Positions 23,601-34,595 of a DNA stretch of 64,000 nucleotides are shown in pieces (the stretch's first letter is position 1; each line of letters opens with the position of its first letter). Made by a program: the position numbers and the translations under genes. The DNA is taken from positions 159,490,666 through 159,554,665 of the forward strand of contig CM076854.1 of NCBI GenBank assembly GCA_039519185.1, in the 5' to 3' direction. Below the pieces are notes generated by a model that did not search any database, was not told the DNA's origin, and saw only the letters and a list, made by a program, of their open reading frames with translations. Source of the DNA: Astragalus membranaceus. Its lineage: Eukaryota; Streptophyta; Magnoliopsida; Fabales; Fabaceae.

Positions 23601-24962
23601 GACAAGTCAGAATTATTATTTCCTCCAAGTGAAAATGGCGAAATTTTTGCCATTGACAATATGTCGAATGATGATTGGCGAAAACCAATTGTCGAATACT
23701 TGGAAAACCCAACAGGAACAACAAATCGTAAAACCAAGTATAGGGCATTAAGCTACGTAATTATTGGAAACGAGTTGTTCAAGAAAACTCCTGAAGGGGT
23801 TTTGCTTAAATGCCTTAGTGAAAATGAGGCGTACTTAGCAACATCCAATACTCATGGTGGAGCTTGTGGGTCTCACCAAGTAGGCCACAAAATGAAATGG
23901 CTCTTGTTTCGACAAGGAGTATATTGGCCAACTATGCTAAAAGATTGCATAGATTTTGCTAAAGGATGCCAAGAATGTCAAAAACACGCAGGAATACAAC
24001 ACGTACCTGCAAGCGAATTACATTCAATAGTAAAGCCTTGGCCGTTTAGAGGTTGGGCCTTAGACATAATTGGTGAGATTAAACCAACGTCGTCGAGAGG
24101 CCACCGTTATATATTAGTGGGTATTGACAACTTCACTAAATGGGTCGAAGCTATTCCCTTAGCTAAGGTAGACCAAGAGGCAGTAATGGACTTCATTCAA
24201 AACCATATTTTATATAGGTTTGGGAAACCAGAAACCATTACCACAGATCAAGACTCAGTTTTTACTGGTCGAAAAGTAGTGAGTTTTGCCTCTGAAAATG
24301 GATTTAAGTTATTAAGTTCGACACCATATTATGCTCAAGCAAATGGTCAAGTCGAAGCAGCCAATAAAATTATCATTAATTGAATTAAAAAACATATTGG
24401 GCAAAAGCCTAAAAATTGGCACAAAACTCTTGATCAAGCATTATGGGCTTGTCGAAATTCTTCTAGAGAATCAATTAATACTACTCCATTTAAACTCACC
24501 TTTGGGCATGATGCAGTACTACCTGTCGAAATATATCTACAGTCAACCAGAATTCAAAGGCAATTTGAGATCCCATCAGATCATTATTGGGACATGATTT
24601 TAGACGAATTGGTTGATTTGGACGAAGAAAGGTTATTTGCATTAGATATCCTTACAAGGCAGAAAGAAAGAGTAGCTAAAGCCTATAACAAAAAGGTTAG
24701 ATAAAAAACTTTTGTCATTGGGGACTTTGTGTGGAAAGTTATCCTACCTATGGACAAAAAAGATAGAGCCTTAGGTAAATGGTCACCAAATTGGGAAGGG
24801 CCATTTAAAATTTTACGAGTTTTCTCAAACGGTGCTTATGAAGTCGAAGAGTTAAGCGCTGATAATCGAATTTTGCGTATAAATGGCAAATACTTAAAAA
24901 GATATAAGCCAGTGTTGCAAGAAATTAAAATAACGCAAAATTATGAGAATGAGAGAATATAA
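23600..24962 (+). pseudogene. Tat element integrase
   Basis: A zinc-binding N-terminus (HGGACGSHQVGHKM, then CQECQKH) is followed by the DDE core: WALDIIGEI, TITTDQDSVFTG and GQVEAANKI carry the Asp, Asp and Glu. The C-terminal part (FVWKVILPMDKKDRALGKW, GPFKILRVF, YEVEEL) is the usual integrase tail. In-frame stops are TGA at 24381-24383 and TAA at 24702-24704. The ORF closes at 24962. Confidence 0.88.
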
Positions 24963-25035
24963 ACATGGCACTCATGCCAAAAAATATTGTCAAAATACAG
25001 ATTGAGCAAAATGCTGTCAGAATACGGATGGAAAA

Positions 25036-28000
25036 TTAAATTACAAAAGAAGCTTTAAGCCTCTCAAAGGCTGCTCTGGCATGCCTCAATCTAGTATTTA
25101 AGAGGGATTCTTCCTCAGTTAGCCTCTTAACTGCTTCATCATGTTTCTGAACCCTCTCCAAGTGTTCGATAGCCAAGGTTGCCTCAGATAGAAGTGCATT
25201 CTCTACAGAAATTGAAGACCTCTGTTGAACAGAAATTTTCTTCTTTTCTTCCGCTTCAATCTTCGACTGCAACTCCTTGATTTGAGCCTGGTATGTCGAA
25301 ATGTTCGCATCACAGTCATCTATTTCCTTGGAATTAGTTGCTGCTTGAATTTCCAGGGTCGAAATCTTGCTTTCTGAGGCTTCGACAGCGACACTTTCCT
25401 CTCTCAGAAGCTCAAGCTCGCGCTCTTTGTTCACAACAGTGTTCTTCTTTTTCTGGATATCTCTGGAAATCTGCTCTAGTAAAGGCTCAAATTCGACAAT
25501 AAAGCATAAAAGAAAGTCACTGGAGCCAGAGTTATTAAGTTTGTTGAGCAAAGATTTGAGTTTGTAATAGAGCATATGATCCGCTTCGATAGCCTTGAAC
25601 AGATCTATCTCAAATAGGGTTGCTTGAAGTTCTCGAATCAGGTCTTCTTTAGGACCTCCAGAGGAATCGCCAACAGAGGCAGTCGAAACACTTGGTTTAC
25701 TCTCTGTTGAGGATAAACCACTCACCATTCGCTTGAAAGCTTCAAGAGGGTCTTTACGTTTTAGATCCAAAAGTTCTTGTTCTTGAGGGCTCAGAGTGGT
25801 GTCATGTGTCGAAGGCACAGAGCGCGGAGGATTGGCTGCCTCAAGGGATTCACTTTTCCCTTCATTGTTACTGTCGTCTTCACTCTCCTCCTCATTGTAC
25901 TCTTGTTCTTCCATGTTTGGAGAAGAAGCTATGCTGATCTCAGCTCCACTTTGGCCAGCATTAGGGCTTTCATCAACATCCATAGCAACATGCTCTGGGC
26001 CAAGATCAGAAACTTCCTTTACAGTTTCAGCAAGAGGAGTTGTTTTAACCAGCGGTGTATCTTCGACAACAGGTGTGTGTTGATTCAAATCTTTTTCTTC
26101 GACACCTTCTCCAGAAACATTTATTTTTGAAGGGGGGTGAGTGGAGGTAGGCGTGGCTTGTTTTGTTTGGACTTCAGGATTAACAGCTTCAGTTCCCTAA
26201 AAAATGAAGCAAAGTGAGTATTATCACATAAATAAAATTTTCAGATTTTCGGAAAAGATATAGGCTTCAATCAGTCACCTTAGCTCTGATGTTTTCGACT
26301 AAAGAGTGTGCACTCTTGATTTTCTTGATAAGCCTTCTCGGAGCTTTTTCTTCTTTTTGTTGTCTTTCGACAGAAGCTTGCTGAGAAACAGTTTTAGAGG
26401 CATCTTGAGAGTTTTTTGTTTTTCTCTCTCTCTACTTCAGGAGCTGGAACCTTGACAGGCTTAGTCCTAAGAAGTGGTGTCTCATCAGACTGAAAAATGC
26501 AACAAACATATAAGCATAAGCAAGAAAAATAAAATAAATATAAATAGGCAAGATTTTAAGAGTTTCGACCTCTGAATCGCTCACAACTCTTGGTTTAACC
26601 ATTATTGTTTTCTTTGGATTGGAAGTTAAGGAGTTACTTGTTCTTTTTCGACTCTGCAAAACGGATAACCGATCAGTCGAAGAGTATAAGGAGACGATGC
26701 AAAGAATAAATAAGGAAGTACTCACTTTTTGTTTTTCTTCTTGGAGAGTTTGTTTTCTTGTTGACGAAGCCTCAACATCTTTTTTCTTCTTCTTTGTTGC
26801 CGCGCTATCTGTCGAAGATGATGTGATAGGAACAGCTGCAAGTATTCGACAAACAAGTATTAATACAAAATATGCACAAAAGGGAAAATAATTTTTTCTA
26901 AAAGTTTGATATATCACCTTCTCTGATAATGGATTTGATTTGAACATGTCGAATATCCAAATGAAGATGACCTTCAAATGTGTCTAAGGTATACTTAGTC
27001 GGAATTATTTTCTCAGCTGTTTTATTCGAAAGAAAATTGTAAAGTGCCCCAATCGAACCACAGATAAACCATGGTGGGAGTGGTGGTCGAAATGCCAAAG
27101 CCAAGTTACAAGTTGGCAAAGGCGGAAATTTGAGTTTGTTTTGTGTTAAAGCAAAAGAATACTTATCAGTTACAAAAGGTGGAAAAACCATTGTTGGAAT
27201 TCTTTCGATATATTTATCTTTTAAAACTCTTGCAGCTTGAGAGACAGGTCGACTAATTTTGGTTGGATCGTATACAATTTCAAAAAAAAAAATTGGAATG
27301 CCTGAATCTCTTGAATATGCGTACCTTTCGATTTGGCCTTCTTTTTCTGCGAAGAAGGAAAAGCAGATATTAGTTTGACCAATAGAGTAGCTTTTTCGAC
27401 ACCAGTGAATTTCCTGGTGATATACTCTGTCCACCACTGAGAAAATTTGTGGGTACAGGAGAAAGTTGGCTCAAAAGGGAGGGGAGTAAGATGGAAAGAA
27501 TCATCAGTAAAATTGTTGAGACGATTTATCCATTCCTCCTCATTCTCAGGAACCAACCGTTCCCTCTTAGATCTGAAAAAAGGGCTAGGTCGAAGTTGAC
27601 ACAACCCAAATTGCCGTGCATGTAAACTAGGATGATATGGGAATACACCAAACTGGTTTGATGATTTCCCAAGAGAGATTCGAGATGATAACAATTGAGG
27701 AGTTAAAAATGCCTTCCAAATTTGGTTAGTCTCTTGCTCTTCATCTGGGTTATCAGCAGGGAATTCCCTAGTGAACCAAGGTGGTCCATAAGCTCTTCCA
27801 GCAAAAGGGGCCATAGAAGGAGAAAATTCGGTACAATTCAAAAACATGTCGAAAGACTGTGAAAAGAGATATTCGACAGACACTCCTATTTGTTTAGGTT
27901 TTAACAAAGCAAGTCGAACACCTTCGACCCCTCTGTTAGAAACTATATCGAGACAATCATCAGGGATGTACATTGTTAATTTTGAATTGAAAGTGGCAAT

Positions 28001-28895
28001 GAACCACAATTGAAACAACCAAATTGGTCCCGAGACCAAATATTTTCCTTCTGGTTTAAGTCCTTTCAAATCAATAGCCCCTTGTCTCAAGCTGTCGAAT
28101 AGAGACCCTAAAATAAGGGCGGCCAAGTTGATGTTTCGACATTGATGTAATTGAATGGCCAGGGGGATGTACATCTTAGCCACTTAAAGCGACGAAGAAC
28201 AGAATACATAGAAGGATAACCAGAAAGTAAGAAAAGCAATATGCTCTTCATCGGAAACATCCTTTGACCCGGTAATATGTTTTTCTTCAATATATCCTTT
28301 AAAGCTGGCTTTCTTGAAGTCAAACTCACAATCGGTATGGGTAGAAGGGTCAAAAATTTCCCCCAACGGTTTCAAACCCGTTATAGCTGCCACATCAAGC
28401 AAAGTGGGGGCAAGCATGCCGCACTTTAAATGAAGACTATTAGCGGTGATATCCCAAAAATGTAAAGCAGAAAGAAGCATTGGGCTTTGATACCTAGATC
28501 TTGAAATTTGAATCAGGTCGAAAATTCCCTGACTCTCCCAAATATCTCCTTTCTTCGACTCAATCTTGTTAAGCCAGTCGATATAGAGTGTGTTTTACTC
28601 AGTTGGTGGCGAAGATCGAAAAACCCTATTCGGGGAAATCCATCACATGTGGACCTTCACTGAAGATCCTGGGGCTGAGTCTATGGTAACTAGGGAAAAC
28701 GTCCCTAATCTTAGTTGAATCATCATCAGCGAGAGGAAGGGGGCCTAAAAATGCATGCTTTGAAGGTTTAGAGAAAGGGATGAGTACCTGAGACCGGTAA
28801 ATTTGTGTTTCCTCCAAAGTGAGAGCAGATTCAGAAATAAGGGTTTTCTTCTCAGAGGTTACAGTATGAGGTTTTACGGTGGAAGAAGACGCCAT
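25036..28895 (-). pseudogene. Antisense gene of the Tat element: plant mobile domain-like, with introns
   Basis: Reads opposite to gag-pol from ATG 28895 (MASSSTVKPHTV) to TAA 25036. The N-terminal ~560 codons resemble the plant mobile domain: VFPSYHRLSPRIFSEGPHV, ALHFWDITANSLHLKCGML, APTLLDVAAITGLKP, VAKMYIPLAIQL, LVSGPIWLFQLWFI. Four short GT-AG introns follow, at 26836-26917, 26654-26725, 26490-26579 and 26197-26278. The exons between them are Lys/Ser-rich. The last exon (25036-26196) encodes an acidic segment and a long coiled coil. Lesions: frameshift near 28640, stops near 28600 and 28184, a frameshift in the A run at 27282-27291 and another near 26415. Antisense extra ORFs with this domain have been described for Tat elements (Grande/gene23-like). 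Function is unknown. Confidence 0.75.
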
Positions 28896-29344
28896 TGTTA
28901 GAAACAGAAAGCTAGTGGAGAAATAGAAGCACTTTGTAGTGTTTGTTTGCTTCGTGAAATGAAGAAGGAGAAGAAAACACAGTATTCGCAGAAGAGGGTT
29001 TAATGGAAGTTCGCTTGCAGAGAAGAAGAAGAAAATGAAGATTCTGAAAAAGAGAAGCGAAAGGGCGCAGTTCTTTTTATAGCCGTTCTTACCACGTTTT
29101 AAAAAAAAATATGTTGGTAATCGTGGCTTTAGTGGGAAACGTGGGATTGTGGAAAATCTAAACAGTTAACTTTGCGCACGTGGCGCACTCCCGTTGGAAG
29201 AAGATGCCAGCAAACCGTATTTTTGCCCAGAGACGTCCCTTCATATTCTGAGAAAAGATATGAAATGATAACATAAGATTTCATGAGATAGTCGAAAGAA
29301 ATTTCAAAAAGTCATTTTCTATCTTCATTCAAGAATTCAGTCGA

Positions 29345-29367
29345 AAACATCTTTTTGGGGGGAAATT
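29345..29367 (+). promoter_or_regulatory. Polypurine tract before the 3' LTR
   Basis: CTTTTTGGGGGGAAATT immediately precedes the TGTTAG start of the 3' LTR at 29368. The G-rich purine run is the expected plus-strand primer site. Confidence 0.75.
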
Positions 29368-30355
29368 TGTTAGCCTGCATTTTCGATAGGCTCAATTAAA
29401 TGCAGTCAATAATGTTGACTTGTTGTTTTAAAGAAGAAATGTTGATATTCGACATTGAGAAAGGTATTGTGAAGAGTAATTTCGACTATGCCTAAAGCTT
29501 ATTGAAACTGAGAGTTCAAAGAACAAAGTTTTTGACGAGAAAGACGTTAAAGAGTTTAGTCGAAGACAGGACAGTGTTATTGTCGAAAGTACGGGCATTT
29601 ACATGTCAACAAGGTTTGACTAGTTGCATTCAGGAAGAAGGCTTGATATTTCGACAACAAGAAGCTGTGTACAGGGAGAATCAGCATAACAAATAACTTA
29701 GCGGAAATTGGAAAGCTGAAGTTAGTAGTTTCGACAGAAGGTTGAACAGCATTAAGATAACAGGTTAAATCAAAGATTGCTTGTAGAAAAGGACAGCAGT
29801 GATGTGGTCGAAAGATGGAGCGGTTGTCTAATCTTATCTAGTCGAAATAGCAGTTGTTTTTAGAAAAATCGCTAAGCGGTTATTGTTTTTCTTTTATTAT
29901 AAATAGGAGTTTTTCTTGTAGAGAGAGAGGTCGCACAATTCATTTCTACATAAACTTCTGCAAAACTCTTACTTCCGCATCAGAGAAAACAGAGTCAAAG
30001 GAATTCAATGTATGAATCTGCGTACCAGCCTTTAAATTCAGCAATGTATCTATCATTCCTTTAAAGATTTCTGCAGTTTATTTGCTTTCCTTTACGAATT
30101 CCTACATTTTACTGTTTTCAATCTTCTTTTATTTATCTACATTTCCTGCATTTTCCTGCACTTCACTACATTTCTGCATTTCTTCTTAAATACATGCGTT
30201 TCTTCATTGTTTTACTCCATTAATACAGTTATCATCATAAACATCAATAATTTTAATAAAACTTTAATTCACAAATGTTCTGAGATGTTTCTAGTTGATC
30301 TCGCAAGCAACACATACGTGTAACTAGCGGTGTTTACCAAAAATCACGGTAAACA
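29368..30355 (+). repeat. 3' LTR of the Tat element
   Basis: Same length as the 5' LTR (988 bp) and about 98.7% identical by eye. TATA box at 29898-29905. The antisense gene's likely promoter lies between 28896 and this LTR. Confidence 0.95.
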
Positions 30356-30360
30356 CCTTC

Positions 30361-31055
30361 TTACAACCAAAAAACACATGAAGCTCATCCTCATCATATT
30401 CGTTGCACTGAGGACACACTCGAGGACACTGCACATGTCGTTTCTGAAGATTGCATCTTGTAGGAAGGCATCCTCTAGCCATGCACCAAAGGAGTAACTT
30501 GACCTTTTGTGGGATTCGCAACTTCCAAATAGACATTCCAATCGCCCTCTCTCCTCAAATGAGTATTGTTGATAATATCCTCCATAATCATGTAATAGGC
30601 GGACCTAACCGAATAAACACCATTCCTGCTCTTATTCCAAATAAGTGCATCGTCCTCATGGAGGCATAACAAAGGGATACACTTCACACAAGCAGCTTCC
30701 TCACTTACAAAAACCTAATCAACCAAAGTATTATTCCACCCACCTATTTCATTATCAATAAGATCACAAACATCGAGATCCTCGCAGCCCAAAACCACTG
30801 GACTATGCACAAAGGAATCACCTCTACCCCTTAGCCAAGGGTCCGCCCACACATTAACAAAGTTACCATTCCCCACTTTCCATCTAGCTCCTGACCTCAC
30901 TACCACCTAAGAAGCGTGTATACTACGCCAAACATAGTTGGGATTATGGCCCAAACGAGTCCCCATAAAATCCTCTGTTGGGAAATATTTAGCTTTGAAG
31001 ACGCGTGCAACTATAGTATCATGGTCGGTAGCAAGCTTCCAAACCTGCTTCCCTG
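30361..31055 (-). mobile_element. 5'-truncated LINE, upstream part (zinc-binding RT region)
   Basis: Continuation of the LINE at 15873-16677 across the Tat insertion. It encodes the C-terminal RT region (RSGARWKVGNGNFVNVW, WNKSRNGVYSVRSAYY) and a zf-RVT domain (LRIPQKVKLLLW, CPQCNEYDEDELHVFFGC). The latter joins directly to the 16677 end. The LINE ends at 31055 beside the right copy of its target duplication (31056-31076), so this is its true truncated 5' end. Confidence 0.82.
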
Positions 31056-31120
31056 ATATGCTAAACATATATTTTTAGTTTTTAATTTTTTTAAGGATTT
31101 TAAAATTTGGAATTTTATAT

Positions 31121-31789
31121 TAGGGGTGGACACTGGTTGGGCTTGGGCGGATTCATGCCCAAAAGCACCTATCCGAAACAATCCACGGTTGGGATACATA
31201 GATCCAATTTCGACCATTAGGACATACGGTTTGTGCGGGTTCGGTTTGACGGTTTCAACGAGTGGTTTTTGATGGGTTTACTAGAAGAGAAGAAGAGAGT
31301 TTTTTGAACCATTTTCCATGGCATCTGAAAGGCTTTTCTAGAGGTTGAAGAAAGAGAAAAGGGTTGAAATTTTTTGTCCTTTTGTGTTTTGAAGAAAGAG
31401 AAATATTGTTAAGTAAAAAACAATTCAGAAAAAGTAATACTCTATGGCTGTGTGGGTTTTTAATTGCCTTTGGTTTTCCAATAAAAAATTGTTTATCTCG
31501 ATAAAGTAACTCTGCAAATAAAGCCAGTCTCTGCAAATTCTCTCTCCATTGTTGAGTAGTCACGTCCTGTTACCTTTTAAAATAATAAGTTGTACTAGTA
31601 GTTTAGTAGCTGTCGGATTCAGGTTTCAATGGTTATTTCCTATCAGGTCTTATTTTGACCAACTGTAACCATTTGAAACTGAAGCCTTCATCCGTGAATC
31701 CGATTATCCGACCCAACTTTCCCGAAGACATGTTATTATTCACGAGTTCGTCGATTTTCGGGCGGGCACGGTGATTCTATCCACCCCTA
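31121..31789. mobile_element. 669-bp element with TAGGGGTGGA terminal repeats, copy 1
   Basis: Perfect 10-bp inverted ends, TAGGGGTGGA and TCCACCCCTA. The interior has GGTTGGGC- and ATCCG-type motifs near the left and matching CGGATTATCCGACCC-type motifs near the right. The flanks are AT-rich (TTATAT / ATATAT), so no target duplication can be called. No transposase. A similar-length copy is at 33060. Confidence 0.6.
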
Positions 31790-32079
31790 ATATATATAAT
31801 TACATTTAATTTCCATTACATAAAACACTTCACCATTAAATTTGGAACCCTATTAGAACTAGGGTCTGAAAGTTAACTTTGAGAAGCATTGCAAACTCAA
31901 GAAAAAAAAATACCCGAGTCACACACATGGGGAAGGAGAATGCTACATCCAAAATATGGAATCACGAGCCTAAACTCAACTTAGAAGAGGAGGGGGGGAC
32001 AGATGGAGAGGTCCTTTGAAATTTGAGAGCAATTTTGGTTTTATTAATTTTAAACACCATCAAATATTTACTTCTGAAG

Positions 32080-32213
32080 TCACAGGAAGGTAGCTCAGTT
32101 GGCGAGCTAATTAGGGACACGAAGGAGTTGCAAAGTTGCAAGAAGGAGGTCCAAGGTTCAAACCCCAGAAACTAGCATTTCCCCACCCCCACTAACATTT
32201 GCTTATCAAAAAA
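32080..32213 (+). mobile_element. tRNA-derived SINE, copy 1
   Basis: A-box TAGCTCAGTTGGCGAGC and B-box GGTTCAAACCCC, then a C-rich stretch and a short A tail (CAAAAAAA). It is flanked by a 17-bp target duplication, AATATTTACTTCTGAAG, at 32063-32079 and 32214-32230. It is 134 bp long. The boxes derive from a tRNA, but no cloverleaf forms past the B-box. Confidence 0.88.
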
Positions 32214-33059
32214 AATATTTACTTCTGAAGAACCCATATAGACACGATGGTCAAGTTATTCAAACGACGTTCCAGAGACCAGCATGTCGCCAAACCTCCT
32301 CCGCCTTCTTACAACCAAAAAACACATGAAGCTCATCCTCATCATATTCGTTGCACCGAGGACACACTCGAGGACACTGCACATGTCGTTTCTAAAGATT
32401 GCATCTTGTAGGAAGGCATCCTCTAGCCATGCGCCAAAGGAGTAACTTGACCTTTTGTGGGATTCGCAACTTCCAAATAGACATCCAATCGCCCTCTCTC
32501 CTCAAATGGGTATGGTTGATAATATCCTCCATAATCACGTAATAGGCGGACCTAACTGAATAAACACCATTCCTGCTCTTATTCCAAATAAGTGCATCGT
32601 CCTCATGGAGGCATAACAAAGGGATACACTTCACACAAGCAGCTTCCTCACTTACAAAAACCTGATCAACCAAAGTATTATTCCATCCACCTCTTTCATT
32701 ATCAATAAGATCACAAAACAGAGATCCTCGCAGCCCAAAACCACTGGACTATGCACAAAGGAATCGCCTCTACCCCTTAGCCAAGGGTCCGTCCACACAT
32801 TAACACAGTTACCATTCCCCACTTTCCATCTAGCTCCTGACCTCACTACCACCTAAGAAGCGTGTATACTACGCCAAACATGGCTGGGATTATGGCCCAA
32901 GTGAGCCCCCATAAAGTCCCCTGTTGGGAAATGTTTAGCTTTGAAGACGCGTGCAACTATAGTATCATGGTCGGTAGCAAGCTTCCAAACCTGCTTCCCT
33001 GATATGCTAAATATATATTTTTAATTTTTTTTAGGATTTTAAAATTTGGAATTTTATGT

Positions 33060-33728
33060 TAGGGGTGGACACTGGTTGGGCTTGGGTGGATTCATGCCCA
33101 AAAGCACCGATCCGAAACAATCCATGGTTGGGATACATAGATCCAATTTCGACCATTAGGACATACGATTTGTGCTGGTTCGGTTTGACGGTTTCAACAA
33201 GTGGTTTTTGACGGGTTTACAAGAAGAGAAGAAGAGAGTTTTTTGAACCATTTTCCATGGCATCTGAAAGGCTTTTTCCAGAGGTTGGAGAAAGAGAAAA
33301 GGGTTGAAATTTTTTGTCCTTTTGTATTTTGAAGAAAGAGAAATATTGTTATGTAAAAAACAATTCAAAAAAAGTAATACTCTATGGCTGTGTGGGTTTT
33401 TAATTGCCTTTGGTTTTCCAATAAAAAATGTTTATCTCGATAAAGTAACTCTGCAAATAAAGCGAGTCTCTGCAAATTCTCTCTCCATTGTTGAGTAGTC
33501 ACGTCCAGTTACCTTTTAAAATAATAAGTTGTACTAGTAGTTTAGTAGTTGTCGGATTCAGGTTTCAATGGTTCTTTCCTATCAGGTCTTATTTCGACCA
33601 ACTGTAACCATTTGAAACTGATGCTTTCATCCGTGAATCCGATTATCCGACCCAACTTTCTCGAAGACATGTTATTATTCACGGGTTCGTCGATTTTCAG
33701 GAGGGCACGGTGATTCTATCCACCCCTA
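33060..33728. mobile_element. 669-bp element with TAGGGGTGGA terminal repeats, copy 2
   Basis: Duplicated copy of the element at 31121-31789, with the same length and 10-bp ends. It arose by the tandem duplication rather than by transposition, since its flanks also match. Confidence 0.6.
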
Positions 33729-34012
33729 ATATATATAATTACATTTAATTCCCATTACATAAAACACTTCATTAAATTTGGAACCCTATTAGAACTAGGG
33801 TCTGAAAGTTAACTTTGAGAAGCATTGCAAACTCGAGAAAAAAAATACCCGAGTCACACAAATGGGGAGGGAGAATGCTACATCCAAAATATGGAAACAC
33901 GAGCCTAAACTCAACTTAGAAGAGGGGGGGGGGAGATGAAGAGGTCCTTTGAAATTTGAGAGCAATTTAGGTTTTATTAATTTTAAACACCATCAAATAT
34001 TTACTTTTGAAG

Positions 34013-34147
34013 TCACGAGAATGTAGCTCAGTTGGTGAGCTAATTAGGGACATGAAGGAGTTGCAAAAGTTACAAGAAGGAGGTCCAATGTTCAAACCCC
34101 AGAAACTAGCATTTCCCCACCCCCACTAACATTCACTTATCAAAAAA
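34013..34147 (+). mobile_element. tRNA-derived SINE, copy 2
   Basis: Duplicated copy of the SINE at 32080. A-box TAGCTCAGTTGGTGAGC; B-box changed to TGTTCAAACCCC. Target duplications are at 33996-34012 (one mismatch) and 34148-34164. Confidence 0.85.
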
Positions 34148-34198
34148 AATATTTACTTCTGAAGAACCCATATAGACACGATGGTCAAGTTATTCAAA

Positions 34199-34595
34199 TG
34201 TTTAATTTCAAACATTGTAAATTATTCGATTTTTTTTAAAGGAGTTTACCTACAAACTGGTACCATCTAAATTTTAAATTTCAGATAGAGGCTGTTTTTA
34301 TTTATGAAAAGATTAAATAGGTGGGTACATTAGCAAAAATAGGTTCCAATAATAACCACTTCTAAAAATTGATCCATGAATGCTTAAGCCCAGCCCATTG
34401 ACACGCAATGGGCAAAGAATTCGATCTGAGTGAGCCGGTACGGTCCGTTTGAAACGGTCAAAGAATTCGATCTGAGTTTACATTAGAGGAGGAGAAGAAG
34501 AAAAGGAGAAAGGAACCGTGGTGACGAACGAACCCTATAGAGCGTAAATTCGATAGAGAAGGAAATCATTTGAATCGAAACCACCGCATCTAACC
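34199..34595. promoter_or_regulatory. QCR9 upstream region
   Basis: This holds the promoter and 5' leader of QCR9. A direct repeat, CAAAGAATTCGATCTGAG, occurs near 34414 and 34459. A purine-rich GAGGAGGAGAAG stretch precedes the start codon. No clear TATA box was seen. Confidence 0.4.

Larger units (their letters stand above)
16678..30355 (+). mobile_element. Ty3/Gypsy LTR retrotransposon, Tat lineage, with antisense gene
   Basis: A 13,678-bp element with two 988-bp LTRs, flanked by the 5-bp duplication CCTTC (16673-16677 and 30356-30360). On + it holds gag, aspartic protease, reverse transcriptase, RNase H, a second RNase H-like domain, and integrase. The second RNase H domain after the RT-linked one is a known hallmark of the Tat lineage. 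Between integrase and the 3' LTR lies a ~3.9-kb antisense gene. The LTRs differ by about 13 substitutions and no indel (counted by eye), so insertion is recent, yet gag and pol carry several stops and frameshifts. The intact target is visible in the tandem copy at 32265-34198. Confidence 0.92.
30361..32264. repeat. Unit 1 of a ~1.9-kb tandem duplication
   Basis: Matches 32265-34198 along its full length, at roughly 97% by eye in the LINE part. The first ~42 bp of the unit lie left of the Tat element (about 16634-16677). It contains the LINE 5' part, a 669-bp short-TIR element and a SINE. Confidence 0.9.
32265..34198. repeat. Unit 2 of the tandem duplication, with empty Tat target site
   Basis: Starts inside the LINE sequence (GACGTTCCAGAG) directly after unit 1, with 2-3 bp of microhomology at the junction. 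It contains an uninterrupted CGCCTTCTTACAACC near 32302-32316, the pre-insertion form of the Tat target with a single CCTTC. LINE part is on the minus strand (32270-33000), followed by its target-site sequence near 33002-33022. Confidence 0.9.

Noticed and set aside
25777..26130. Plus-strand frames opposite the coiled-coil exon
   Set aside because: Shadow of the antisense gene; low-complexity Ser/Leu-rich translations with no domain.
32080..32170. tRNA gene suggested by A-box and B-box (also at 34013)
   Set aside because: No acceptor stem or cloverleaf. An A tail and a 17-bp target duplication show a SINE.
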